Of a stretch of 25,350 nucleotides of DNA, positions 16,605 through 22,758 are shown piece by piece. The stretch is from a virus. Both the position numbers and the translations under genes were made by a program. Position 1 is the stretch's first letter. Every line of letters begins with the position of its first letter. The notes below the pieces were generated by a model. That model was given only the letters and a program-made list of their open reading frames with translations, searched no databases and was not told the origin of the DNA. Location of the stretch: the IMG/VR virus record IMGVR_UViG_3300029988_000021, positions 1 to 25,350 of that record. The stretch is one strand, 5' to 3'.

Positions 16605-16955
16605 CTATGCCGGTACTTTCCTGTTTTCCACGTAGAGTTCGAATCGTTTGAAAGCGGCCTCTCCGTCGATCAGGGCACCCTCCCTACGCGCCGCCTCTTT
16701 CCCTTGCTCGTAACCAAACTTGAATCCCTCTTGCTCTGCCGCTTCTTTTAGCCGGATGAGGTCTATCTTGGTTGCTGGGTTTGGTTCAGAGAGGCATACC
16801 ATCACCTCGTACCACGGCATCTCCTGCCATTCCTCCTCGCCTTCCCATCTGACCTCCAGTTTTTCTTCGGACACACGGAATTGGATGAATCCACAGAGAT
16901 GCGGATTGCAGGAAGTGGACTCCACCGTAAACGTCGTGCCGACAGTCGCCTTCAT
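16605..16955 (-). CDS. Hypothetical protein, 116 aa
   Basis: The ATG overlaps the stop of the upstream membrane gene as ATGA. It begins MKATVGTTFTVESTSCNPHL. The first half is beta-like and acidic (LEVRWEGEEEWQEMPWYEVM); the second half is a charged helix (IRLKEAAEQEGFKFGYEQGK). It precedes TerS by three bases. No domain is recognised. Confidence 0.75.
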   Translation of the reverse strand: MKATVGTTFTVESTSCNPHLCGFIQFRVSEEKLEVRWEGEEEWQEMPWYEVMVCLSEPNPATKIDLIRLKEAAEQEGFKFGYEQGKEAARREGALIDGEAAFKRFELYVENRKVPA

Positions 16956-17506
16956 TCCGCCGCCACCCCAGAGAACAATGGCGCATCATCTTCCGATTGC
17001 GCCCTCTGGTCAGCCTGATCGAGCCGCGCTGACTCGCTAATGCTGGAGTATATCGTATCGCCAGCCGCGTACTCTTCGGGGAGCAAGTCCGCCGCGCCTT
17101 CGGGAACCTCGTGCGTCACCAAGAGAGCCTGAAGTGTGCTGGCAACCCTCACCAGCGTTGCGGACGCATTGAAAATCTTGATCGAAGCCGCCTCCAGCGC
17201 TGTAGGGTTGAATTTGCCGATGGCATCGCGGAATCCAGCATCGTGCGCCTTGAGCGCAGCCGCCAAGAGCTTATCCTGCCTCTCCTGCGAGGTCTTGATC
17301 TCCTGCCGGATGCCGGTGAAGCTCGACCGCGCGCCATCGACAAGGACGGTCAAGTCCGTCTTGTATTGCGTCAGAAAGGCGGCGAGTTCCTTGTTCGCCT
17401 TCTGCGCCCGGAGATGGAGAATAATCAGCGCGGCAAGCCCCAAGACGATGATGAGCAGGATGAAACTGGCGAAGACGGAGATGATCGAGACGGCTACCGT
17501 GGACAT
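16952..17506 (-). CDS. Membrane-anchored coiled-coil protein, 184 aa
   Basis: I start at the ATG giving MSTVAVSIISVFASFILLII; an upstream Met at 17638 would add 44 low-quality residues and would start at or before the predicted transcript start. Residues about 5-32 are one transmembrane helix. Residues 35-110 are helical and charged (KTSQERQDKLLAAALKAHDA), with a coiled-coil look, and the C-terminus is acidic. It is the first gene of the late operon. An anchored periplasmic or cytoplasmic coiled coil could act in lysis, such as a spanin-like or holin-associated protein, but there is no specific motif. The Shine-Dalgarno is weak. Confidence 0.7.
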   Translation of the reverse strand: MSTVAVSIISVFASFILLIIVLGLAALIILHLRAQKANKELAAFLTQYKTDLTVLVDGARSSFTGIRQEIKTSQERQDKLLAAALKAHDAGFRDAIGKFNPTALEAASIKIFNASATLVRVASTLQALLVTHEVPEGAADLLPEEYAAGDTIYSSISESARLDQADQRAQSEDDAPLFSGVAAE

Positions 17507-17574
17507 GAATTTACTGTACGACGCTTGCAGTTGGATTGCAAGGGAAAATAGAACGGCTGGCGACCTCGACCCAT

Positions 17575-17588
17575 GCTTACCCTTGGAA
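17575..17588. repeat. 14-bp direct repeat copy 1 (GCTTACCCTTGGAA)
   Basis: The same 14 bases occur at 17711-17724. The two copies flank the candidate late promoter and lie 136 bases apart, one in the presumed leader and one upstream. They may be regulator sites for the late operon. Confidence 0.5.
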
Positions 17589-17645
17589 GAGGATGGGGAG
17601 ATCGCCAGCCAGATGAGATCGCCGCCAGGCAAGCCCATACAAACT

Positions 17646-17654
17646 ATTATGACA
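17646..17654 (-). promoter_or_regulatory. Extended -10 box, candidate late promoter
   Basis: On the minus strand the sequence reads TGTCATAAT, a TGn extended -10 with CATAAT. No strong -35 hexamer lies at the usual distance, though a TTGAAA and an A-tract are upstream. It would start a transcript near 17638, running into the late operon with a leader of about 130 bases before the membrane-protein ATG. This is inference from pattern only. Confidence 0.4.
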
Positions 17655-18121
17655 TAAATTATGGGTTAGGGGTTGCTTTTTTTTTCAACTAGTGAGAAAT
17701 TGGAATACGAGCTTACCCTTGGAAAGATAAGCCCGGCACCTAAATTCCCGTCTCCCGAACACCTGGAGCCGATAAATAAATCGCCACTATAACGACACGG
17801 AAGAGTTGTGTCCGAAATGAGGCGTGGGGGAATGGTCGGCTTATTGCGAGCTTCCAGAGTCCTCCGATTCCGCGAGACGGCCAAGAATTTTTGGTTGGGT
17901 AGGAACTCACTCTGGAATAGGCAATGCGCTCTCGGGCTCACTGAACCGACAGCACACGCTAAGGCTAATGTTGCGACGGGCGAATACGCTTTCGTGCGCA
18001 CTCATTAGTCTTGGTGCGCCCCCAGGTCTTCAGTCCCGACATAATAGAAACAAAGACAAAAGCAAAAGAACAGTAGAAACTTAATGGATTTTATGTAGAA
18101 TCAGATTACTGAGGTGCAAGC
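17655..18121. other. Control region between late operon and plus-strand gene
   Basis: About 470 bases with no convincing gene. It has a nine-T run near 17678, the second repeat copy at 17711-17724 and a CATAAT near 18040 on the plus strand. A TATGTAGAAT close to the start of the plus-strand gene could be its -10. Short frames on either strand lack ribosome sites and have odd composition, so I do not call them. No tRNA-like fold was seen. Confidence 0.5.
17711..17724. repeat. 14-bp direct repeat copy 2 (GCTTACCCTTGGAA)
   Basis: Exact copy of the element at 17575-17588, on the far side of the candidate late promoter. The match breaks off after GGAA, so the 14-bp identity is the repeat unit. 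Confidence 0.5.
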
Positions 18122-18763
18122 ATGAACCGCCCACAAACACTTCGATTTCTCATTAAACAGCAGCGAATCATCGGACTTGCGCCACAAGAACTCCATGCCA
18201 ACATAGGCACCATCGACGGATTTATCCTCGAAGCAGGATTACGCCCCGTCGTTCCGCCGGACACTCGCAGTTTGATTGATCGGATTCGCCGACCCAAATC
18301 TGGCCCCGTACCCCAGTACGAGTTCGATGGGTTGAAACTGGTCTGCAACCCGCAGATCCCCGGCGGAGCGATCATCCTGCGACCGGCGATGCTGATGGGC
18401 GACCCCGACTGGCTGGGCCATGTTCAGTTCAAGGAATCCCCTGAGATTCCTCAGAATGACGAGCAGGGTGGCCTACAGCGTCTTCCTGCGGACGGATCGA
18501 CTCCGTGGCTCACCAAGGGGCAAAACACGCCACAGCCGCCACAGGAGGCCGCTGGCGACCCCGTGCAGCAACTTCAGCAAGAGTGTGGGGCTGACTGTAC
18601 CTCGATACTCATCAAGGCAATGGAGGGCATGGATTCGGTCGATGACGTTGTTGTAATGAGATTTCACAAGAGCGGCGACGTTTCAATGTGTTCGAGTATG
18701 GACAAATTCCGCATAATCGGGGCCCTGCAGATGGGAATGGCCTACGCAATGCGGCATAATTAG
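18122..18763 (+). CDS. Lone plus-strand hypothetical protein, 213 aa
   Basis: The ATG is preceded by GAGGTG. It begins MNRPQTLRFLIKQQRIIGLA, has a PDTRSLIDRIRRPKSGP linker and a Gln/Pro-rich middle (about residues 115-150). The C-terminal 45 residues, DDVVVMRFHKSGDVSMCSSM then FRIIGALQMGMA, look like a compact domain. That segment resembles the body of the facing minus-strand gene at 18760-18996 (MLIISHSDGSISWHECRDRI). It is the only plus-strand gene between two long minus-strand operons; its stop overlaps the neighbour's stop in the opposite sense. The function is unknown; a regulatory role is possible from its isolated place. Confidence 0.78.
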   Translation: MNRPQTLRFLIKQQRIIGLAPQELHANIGTIDGFILEAGLRPVVPPDTRSLIDRIRRPKSGPVPQYEFDGLKLVCNPQIPGGAIILRPAMLMGDPDWLGHVQFKESPEIPQNDEQGGLQRLPADGSTPWLTKGQNTPQPPQEAAGDPVQQLQQECGADCTSILIKAMEGMDSVDDVVVMRFHKSGDVSMCSSMDKFRIIGALQMGMAYAMRHN

Positions 18764-18996
18764 TTGACGAGTTCCTTTGGCGTCGGCCCTTCGTCAATCG
18801 CCGAGGTCCGCCGAACTTCCTCTTCGAGGCAGACTTTGACGTAGCTCACGAGTCCGAGGTTAGCCGAGATTCTATCGCGGCACTCATGCCAACTGATCGA
18901 GCCGTCACTGTGGCTGATAATAAGCATCGCGTCTTCCGCGTCCTTGAGTTCGTCCAGCGTGTCCGCGATCATCTCTTTTGCGCTGCGTTCTTTCAT
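18760..18996 (-). CDS. Small hypothetical protein, 78 aa, end of early operon
   Basis: I use the ATG with GGGGAGGAA upstream, which overlaps the preceding stop as ATGA; a longer frame is not needed. It begins MKERSAKEMIADTLDELKDA (acidic helix), then MLIISHSDGSISWHECRDRI (beta-hairpin type), then a helix GLVSYVKVCLEEEVRRTS. The beta part resembles the C-terminus of the plus-strand protein on the facing strand. It is the last gene of the early-type operon and converges with the plus-strand gene so that the two stops overlap. Confidence 0.8.
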   Translation of the reverse strand: MKERSAKEMIADTLDELKDAEDAMLIISHSDGSISWHECRDRISANLGLVSYVKVCLEEEVRRTSAIDEGPTPKELVN

Positions 18997-19403
18997 CGTG
19001 TTCCTCCCCAGTCCGATTCTTTGTCGATTCCATAAGGTAAATCTGTTCCTTCCGGCAGCATCCATAGGATTCGTATGTGCATCTTCGACACCACCTCGCG
19101 TGGATAGATTTCAACTCCGAGTTGGTCCGCGCCAAACAGTTCGTTCTTGATGCGGAGAACATCGTTCCATGTGACCGGCAACAAGTGGCCGTGGTGGGCG
19201 ATCACAACCTGGACGACCCCGCCGATACTGGTTGCACAGTTGAACGTCTGCACCTCGAACTTCGAGTTCGCATAGATTTTCGCAACGCGCTTCATCTGTG
19301 GAGAGGAGTCTCTAATCTCATCGGTGATTGGCACTTCTTGCCACGCGGTCCAAACCTTACTCATGCGCTGCATCTTGTGACGCTCTTGTGTGGCTTTGCT
19401 CAA
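18993..19403 (-). CDS. DUF7694-like protein, about 136 aa
   Basis: I prefer the TTG start whose first bases overlap the upstream stop as TTGA and which has AGAGG seven bases ahead. A GTG eight codons upstream and two later ATGs are alternatives. The C-terminal half, SKFEVQTFNCAT followed by WNDVLRIKNELFGADQLGVE, IYPREV and LWMLPEGTDLPYGI, fits the phage family I know as DUF7694: a short beta strand, an IKNE helix, an E[IL]YP turn and an LWxLP strand. No function is known for the family. It is coupled to both neighbours. Confidence 0.75.
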   Translation of the reverse strand: MSKATQERHKMQRMSKVWTAWQEVPITDEIRDSSPQMKRVAKIYANSKFEVQTFNCATSIGGVVQVVIAHHGHLLPVTWNDVLRIKNELFGADQLGVEIYPREVVSKMHIRILWMLPEGTDLPYGIDKESDWGGTR

Positions 19404-19651
19404 AGTTGTGCCTCTTTCTTTTTCCACTCATCGTCGCTAAATGCGCCGGGATGATCGGGTGCATGATGCGTCAAAACATCGTACCCCAGATTATTTACTT
19501 CTAGCAGTGGACCGCAGGGGCAATCCTTCGATAGTTCATGGTCGCCGCTACGAACATACTCGCCCTCGATCACAACGCACGGCATGACATGGAAGGAAAT
19601 AAACTCGTCGTCATCGTCCCACTGCTCGTAGACGCCCCAAATCATACTCAT
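19400..19651 (-). CDS. Small acidic hypothetical protein, 83 aa
   Basis: The ATG overlaps the nuclease stop as ATGA. It is acidic, with EQWDDDDEFISFHVMPC, VIEGEYVRSGDHELSKDCPC and DVLTHHAPDHPGAFSDDEW. The HELSxDCPCGP and HHxPDxPG patterns occur in many small phage proteins of unknown function, as far as I know. Two of its three cysteines form a CPC pair, with nearby His, so metal binding is possible. Confidence 0.8.
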   Translation of the reverse strand: MSMIWGVYEQWDDDDEFISFHVMPCVVIEGEYVRSGDHELSKDCPCGPLLEVNNLGYDVLTHHAPDHPGAFSDDEWKKKEAQL

Positions 19652-20247
19652 GGCATCATCTCCAATACGTCATTGATTGCGTCTCCTCGCTCGACCATTG
19701 CGGTTGAGTAGCGAAGGACTCTCCATCCAAGTTTTGTTGCTTCGTTGTACTTTTTTGCATCTCCCTCAAATCCACCTCCGAAACTGTGGCGCGATTTGCC
19801 GAATGAAGTTCCACCCTCAATCTCGACTGCGATATTCCTGCTTATGAAGGCGAAGTCGAATCTCCATTTTCTATCGCAGAATTGGTACTCGCGTATCGGA
19901 GTCAATCCGTACGCCTTGCACTGGAGCGCGAATGTTTCTTCGCCAATACTGAGCGGATTGGGGATTTTGCTCACTTCGGTTCTCCTCGAAAGTTGATGTC
20001 CGTCGCGCACATAGCCCTCGGTGTCCTCAAACTCGCCGCCGCCATAGGCGTTTCGATTACGGGCCTTCGACGTGGTACCAGATAACTCACCGAGTCCATA
20101 CGGCGGGTCGGTGATGACGCAATCTGCCGTCAACAACGGTAGGAATTCACGCGCGTCGCCGTGGTAGATTGTGATGCCGCCATGCTCATAATATGCGGGC
20201 GGGACGGCTACCGGAGTAGCCGCCGTGGGGGAAGGGGTATTGCTCAT
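19648..20247 (-). CDS. Adenine methyltransferase fragment fused to PD-(D/E)XK-type nuclease
   Basis: One open frame of 199 aa from an ATG that overlaps the DUF551 stop as ATGA. Residues 1-80 are the front of a phage-type DNA adenine methyltransferase: GGITIYHGDAREFLPLL, motif IV VITDPPYG (47-51) and GELSGTTSKARNRNAYGGG. The rest of that enzyme, including the SAM-binding FxGxG motif, is missing. Residues 92-199 are a complete small nuclease: EETFALQCKAYGL, WRFDFAF, IAVEIEGG, SRHSFGGGFEGDAKKYNEA and LGWRVLRYST, matching phage endonucleases of the VSR/DUF559-like PD-(D/E)XK group (D40, E51, E53 in nuclease numbering). A GTG with its own GAGGAG lies inside, so the nuclease can be made alone. Methylation activity is unlikely. 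Confidence 0.8.
   Translation of the reverse strand: MSNTPSPTAATPVAVPPAYYEHGGITIYHGDAREFLPLLTADCVITDPPYGLGELSGTTSKARNRNAYGGGEFEDTEGYVRDGHQLSRRTEVSKIPNPLSIGEETFALQCKAYGLTPIREYQFCDRKWRFDFAFISRNIAVEIEGGTSFGKSRHSFGGGFEGDAKKYNEATKLGWRVLRYSTAMVERGDAINDVLEMMP
19972..19988 (-). promoter_or_regulatory. Internal GAGGAG plus GTG start for the nuclease
   Basis: Within the fused gene the minus strand reads GAGGAGAACCGAAGTG. The GTG is in frame and begins MSKIPNPLSIGEETFALQ (GTG as Met), giving a 108-aa nuclease, the usual size for the family. This suggests that the nuclease was once, or still is, a separate gene downstream of the methyltransferase. Confidence 0.65.
20218..20238. repeat. 21-bp direct repeat copy 1
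   Basis: The 21-bp element found again at 20448-20468 begins AGCCGCCGTGGGGGAAGGGG. It encodes the TPSPTAA tail near the N-terminus of the methyltransferase fragment. Confidence 0.7.
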
Positions 20248-20495
20248 TGGACTCCCTTTGGCGGTTCGGGCAATGGCATCCAGTGAGTGACACACCCTAC
20301 CCATTGCCGTGCGTGTTGGTCACCGAAACATCTAGCAATCTCGATCCAAGAGCCGATGCCGTTTCCGACGCGGTAAACTAGGACATCACAATCAGTTTTC
20401 GGCAACCGATCTTTCACGCTGATCCAGGCGGGAGCGGCCCCAGATGGAGCCGCCGTGGGGGAAGGGGTTTGCGATGCGGAGTGTGACGGAATCAT
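20244..20495 (-). CDS. DUF551 protein, 83 aa
   Basis: I choose the ATG overlapping the upstream stop as ATGA rather than a start seven codons earlier. Residues 1-22 are a Ser/Pro/Ala tail (MIPSHSASQTPSPTAAPSG). The body has WISVKDRLPKTDCDVLVY, IGSWIEIARC and CVTHWMPLPEPPKG, the clear signature of DUF551, a common small phage and bacterial domain of unknown function. The PSPTAA tail is shared, at DNA level, with the next gene through a 21-bp direct repeat. Its stop couples to the methyltransferase-nuclease gene. Confidence 0.85.
   Translation of the reverse strand: MIPSHSASQTPSPTAAPSGAAPAWISVKDRLPKTDCDVLVYRVGNGIGSWIEIARCFGDQHARQWVGCVTHWMPLPEPPKGVQ
20448..20468. repeat. 21-bp direct repeat copy 2
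   Basis: Exact copy of 20218-20238, 230 bases apart. It encodes the TPSPTAA part of the DUF551 N-terminal tail. The two copies sit near the starts of adjacent genes, suggesting a duplicated leader rather than chance. Confidence 0.7.
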
Positions 20496-20704
20496 TGTAC
20501 GCGCTGACCTTTCCATCTCTTTTCGTAAAGTCGTTTCTGAGCCTTCTGATCTTTCGAGAGCGGGCCAGCTTGCAGTGATTGATGGAAGTCAACCTCGTCA
20601 GGTTTGTGCCGGTGGCAGAAGATAACCGGGCTGCTGAATTTTCCCTTGTAGACCTCATCGCAGATGTAGCACTCAGCCGATTCAAATACGCGTTCATCCA
20701 TCAT
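20492..20704 (-). CDS. Small zinc-finger protein, 70 aa
   Basis: AGGAG lies just upstream of two adjacent ATGs (MMDERVFESAECYICDEVYK); either may be used. C12, C15, C30, H31 and H33 (CYIC ... FCHRHKP) suggest a zinc site. The C-terminus is basic (DQKAQKRLYEKRWKGQRVQ) and could bind nucleic acid. A longer frame from 20737 would run through the repeated ribosome-site cassette and is rejected. Coupled to DUF551 downstream. Confidence 0.78.
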   Translation of the reverse strand: MMDERVFESAECYICDEVYKGKFSSPVIFCHRHKPDEVDFHQSLQAGPLSKDQKAQKRLYEKRWKGQRVQ

Positions 20705-20730
20705 TTCACTCCTCTCGCCCGCTGGGGCTA
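20701..20730. repeat. Repeated ribosome-site cassette copy 1
   Basis: On the minus strand this reads TAGCCCCAGCGGGCGAGAGG, then AGTGAAATGA: a stop, a GC block, a Shine-Dalgarno and a start. A near-identical copy is at 20818-20846. It separates the 30-aa gene from the 70-aa gene. Confidence 0.65.
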
Positions 20731-20820
20731 TGCCCACTGGTTTGTGTAAATAAGCTGCATGTAGATTACTCGGCCTTCATCATCGCGCCACATTCGATAC
20801 CACTCAAATACTGGATTCAT
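20728..20820 (-). CDS. 30-aa small protein
   Basis: A short frame with AAAGGAG four bases before the ATG. It encodes MNPVFEWYRMWRDDEGRVIY and then MQLIYTNQWA, aromatic-rich (three Trp, three Tyr). The stop lies inside the first copy of the repeated cassette. Its function is unknown; the ribosome site and the clean fit between neighbours support it. Confidence 0.65.
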   Translation of the reverse strand: MNPVFEWYRMWRDDEGRVIYMQLIYTNQWA

Positions 20821-20846
20821 TTCACTCCTTTCGCCGCTGGGGCTAC
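20818..20846. repeat. Repeated ribosome-site cassette copy 2
   Basis: Minus strand TAGCCCCAGCGGCGAAAGGA then GTGAAATGA, one base shorter than the copy at 20701-20730. The pair suggests duplication of a whole translation-start module with its spacer. Confidence 0.65.
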
Positions 20847-20849
20847 TGC

Positions 20850-21164
20850 TTAGTCTTCTAAAAGCATTGCAAGATGAGGTGTTTTGTCTGCACATCTATC
20901 ATGTACAAACATCCTCTTTGGCTCACAGATAAACTTTGCCATGTCCTCATCCGTCCCCATTACAGCGGCAACAGCAGGAGAACCTAACATCATTTCAAGC
21001 CCAGCATGCCGCCGGATAGCTCTTCTGTCCAACATGGCACGCGATATTTCCACGACGTAGAAAACCGGCAGTCCTTCTGAATCCCCGATCTTTTTGTGAC
21101 ATACGCCGCAGCTTCCTAGAGCAACCAGCTCCGCTTGTTTCATGCCCTTCAACTCTTCAGCCAT
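20850..21164 (-). CDS. Zinc-knuckle phage protein, 104 aa
   Basis: I use the ATG with AGAGG seven bases upstream, which overlaps the preceding stop as TGATG. It begins MAEELKGMKQAELVALGSCG, with C19 and C22 (CGVCHKKIG), then PVFYVVEISRAMLDRRAIRR, then GSPAVAAVMGTDEDMAKFIC and HDRCADK. C19, C22, C80 and C91 may bind zinc. I recall similar hypothetical proteins in many siphovirus and podovirus genomes, always of unknown function. Confidence 0.82.
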   Translation of the reverse strand: MAEELKGMKQAELVALGSCGVCHKKIGDSEGLPVFYVVEISRAMLDRRAIRRHAGLEMMLGSPAVAAVMGTDEDMAKFICEPKRMFVHDRCADKTPHLAMLLED

Positions 21165-21613
21165 CACCGTACCTCTTTCTCGCCACCCACAGTCCGAGAA
21201 TACTCCCAGCAACAAAGTTCGCAGTAGACGACTCGCTCCATCGTAATGTAATCAATTTTATCCTGCCATCTATGAGGGCATTTCCCCGGCTCTAATTTGG
21301 AAACCGCTTCCGGCACATCTGGCCCTGGGGCGAGTAACATGCGGCGCTGCCACTCGGTAATCATCCATATCCACCCGTTGTATCCGTTTAATGAATTGCT
21401 GAGTTTCACGCATTCTTTGGCTAAGGATCTTAATTGCTCCTTCGTCGGAACAATCGGGTTATCCAAGAGCCATCTCAGGGAGGCTTCGACGGCGATCCTT
21501 GCGATGTGTAGTTCTCCGGGCCCATGGCCAGGGATATAAGTCTTCATCTTAGATGAAACTGCTTGCCAAGCCGCTGTCAACATACCTTCAGGAATTACGA
21601 TCTTCTTCTCCAT
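21164..21613 (-). CDS. Hypothetical phage protein with C-terminal zinc site, 149 aa
   Basis: The ATG overlaps the upstream stop as TGATG, with GAGGTGAGG ahead; a GTG one codon earlier is also possible. It begins MEKKIVIPEGMLTAAWQAVS, a phrase common in small phage proteins. The middle is helical with LRSLAKECVKLSNSLNGYNG. The C-terminus holds C112, H114, C131 and C134 (KCPHRW; VYCELCCWEYSR), a likely zinc ribbon. The function is unknown. Confidence 0.8.
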   Translation of the reverse strand: MEKKIVIPEGMLTAAWQAVSSKMKTYIPGHGPGELHIARIAVEASLRWLLDNPIVPTKEQLRSLAKECVKLSNSLNGYNGWIWMITEWQRRMLLAPGPDVPEAVSKLEPGKCPHRWQDKIDYITMERVVYCELCCWEYSRTVGGEKEVR

Positions 21614-21873
21614 CACCTCACCTCTTCAATATCTACAACCTGCTTTTCGTTCCAACTGATCCTCAACTCGCTGTCCCAGTGCGCTGACTTGTGGCCAGCA
21701 TCGAGGACGCAGACAGCGTACTTGCCGACCTGCTTGCGGATCGCCCCGCAGGGTTTCAACTGCTTCAGGCACCGCTTGCAGGTGATCTCCCCAGGGTTTA
21801 TTCCAAGCTTGGCAATAGTTACTGGAACATTGCACATCGGCTGCCCATCCTCGCCAAGATAGTGAATTCTCAT
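21613..21873 (-). CDS. Small Cys-rich protein, 86 aa
   Basis: Its ATG overlaps the helix-turn-helix gene stop as ATGA. It begins MRIHYLGEDGQPMCNVPVTI and contains ITCKRCLKQLKPCG (C32, C35, C42) and CVLDAGHKSAHWD (C55, H61, H65). The CxLxAGH phrase is also seen in the protein at 23082-23420. Metal binding is likely; the role is unknown. Confidence 0.8.
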   Translation of the reverse strand: MRIHYLGEDGQPMCNVPVTIAKLGINPGEITCKRCLKQLKPCGAIRKQVGKYAVCVLDAGHKSAHWDSELRISWNEKQVVDIEEVR

Positions 21874-22085
21874 CGCTTCCCTTTCCCCGCCATCCGGTAC
21901 AACTGCTCCACCTTCTCAAGACCGAGAAACTTCAAGATCGTTCCGTCCGGCATCCGAACTTTCGCAACCACGTTCGCCAGAAAAGGGGCCGAGACACCGA
22001 TCTTTTCCGCGAACTCTTTCTGCTTGAGGGCGCCCTGCTTCGCCTCCAACATCTTCACCACGTCGTCCCGTGTGTAGTCGCGCAT
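21870..22085 (-). CDS. Helix-turn-helix regulator-like protein, 71 aa
   Basis: GAGGAG lies eight bases before the ATG, which overlaps the upstream stop as TGATG. Residues about 20-45 (LKQKEFAEKIGVSAPFLANV) are a Cro/CI/XRE-type helix-turn-helix, with the usual Gln, Ala and Gly-Val-Ser positions. The rest is LKFLGLEKVEQLYRMAGKGK. At 71 aa it is a minimal DNA-binding protein. It could act on the inverted repeats upstream of this operon, but that is a guess. Confidence 0.82.
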   Translation of the reverse strand: MRDYTRDDVVKMLEAKQGALKQKEFAEKIGVSAPFLANVVAKVRMPDGTILKFLGLEKVEQLYRMAGKGKR

Positions 22086-22448
22086 CAGGCGATCTCCTCG
22101 ACCATCTGGATTCTACGGCCAATCCAGGCCATCACTGGTACTGCCATACTATTTCCGAGTGCGCGGTATCGCGGCCCATCGGCGGTTTTCGCGCTGATCT
22201 TGGTGTACCCCGGCTCGGAGTCCTGAGACTGAGAAATCTTGGCAAGGTGTTCCTCCGACCAGAACGTCGATTGCTCCAAATTCATCACCTCTGATCTTCG
22301 TGAAATCTCCTACATTCGGAACATCTGGATAGTGATGCGCCAGCACCGCCGACGGAAATTTCTCGATCTCCGCCACCGCAGCGCACTCCCAAGAAGGCCA
22401 AGCGACTGACGCCGCCTCAATCCCCGAACATACACTCAGAAACCGCAT
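22085..22448 (-). pseudogene. Internally deleted DNA cytosine (C5) methyltransferase
   Basis: The first frame (ATG at 22448) encodes MRFLSVCSGIEAASVAW, motif I, and LVGGTPCQDFSVSGLRAG, motif IV with the catalytic Cys. It then reads out of frame until a stop at 22149. The second frame, ending at 22085, encodes PGYTKISAKTADG and PRYRALGNSMAVPVMAWIG, the C-terminal motif X region. Motif VI (ENV), the target-recognition part and most of the middle, normally about 200 residues, are absent. The join falls near CCGGGGTAC around 22205 and also shifts the frame. No active enzyme can be made. Its stop still couples to the regulator gene. It is a degraded gene or an assembly deletion. Confidence 0.82.
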
Positions 22449-22455
22449 ACCAGAG

Positions 22456-22471
22456 TTTCCCACACTGGAAA
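22456..22471. promoter_or_regulatory. Inverted repeat upstream of the methyltransferase remnant
   Basis: TTTCC-CACACT-GGAAA is a perfect 5-bp-arm inverted repeat; CCA and TGG just outside extend it imperfectly. It lies immediately before the ATG at 22448, with a TTGACT on the minus strand upstream. It may be an operator. Confidence 0.4.
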
Positions 22472-22758
22472 GGTGGAGTCAAGAGAAATCTTTACTTTTT
22501 TGGAAATAACTTAGAAGGGGGATTTGAGGAAATCGTGCGGGAGTGATCATCCGCCGAAGTCTGACGGGTCATGGGAGGGCCACCCCTTGATCGCGCGTTC
22601 CCGCCGCGTCGTCGTTCGCCTCGCGCGCAGTCGGGCCGGCAGGGAGGGCCGCACACCTCGAAGGGGAGGGGGCAACGGCCATCACAGGGAGGGGGCAACG
22701 CATCGGCAGGCGGAGAACTTGTGCAGCGGGGGCCGGGGGAATCTGAATCCGGCGCGCG
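22464..22758. other. GC-rich stretch without a convincing gene
   Basis: About 295 bases. The visible frames on both strands are Arg/Pro/Gly-rich and lack ribosome sites. It holds G-rich runs and a 14-bp repeat, GGGAGGGGGCAACG, at 22664-22677 and 22687-22700. Promoters for the downstream minus-strand genes may lie here but none is clear. Confidence 0.4.
22664..22700. repeat. Two 14-bp G-rich repeats
   Basis: GGGAGGGGGCAACG occurs twice with a 23-base period. Four G-runs of three or more make a G-quadruplex possible on the plus strand. The function is unknown. Confidence 0.45.

Noticed and set aside
16023-16751. 242-codon plus-strand frame opposite the small terminase
   Set aside because: It runs across three minus-strand genes and has no ribosome site; the opposite strand has clear motifs.
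17666-18001. 111-codon minus-strand frame between operons
   Set aside because: No ribosome site, unnatural composition, and it covers a repeat copy and promoter-like DNA.
17640-18121. Possible tRNA or small RNA
   Set aside because: I found no cloverleaf, no T-arm consensus and no convincing hairpin with a T-run.
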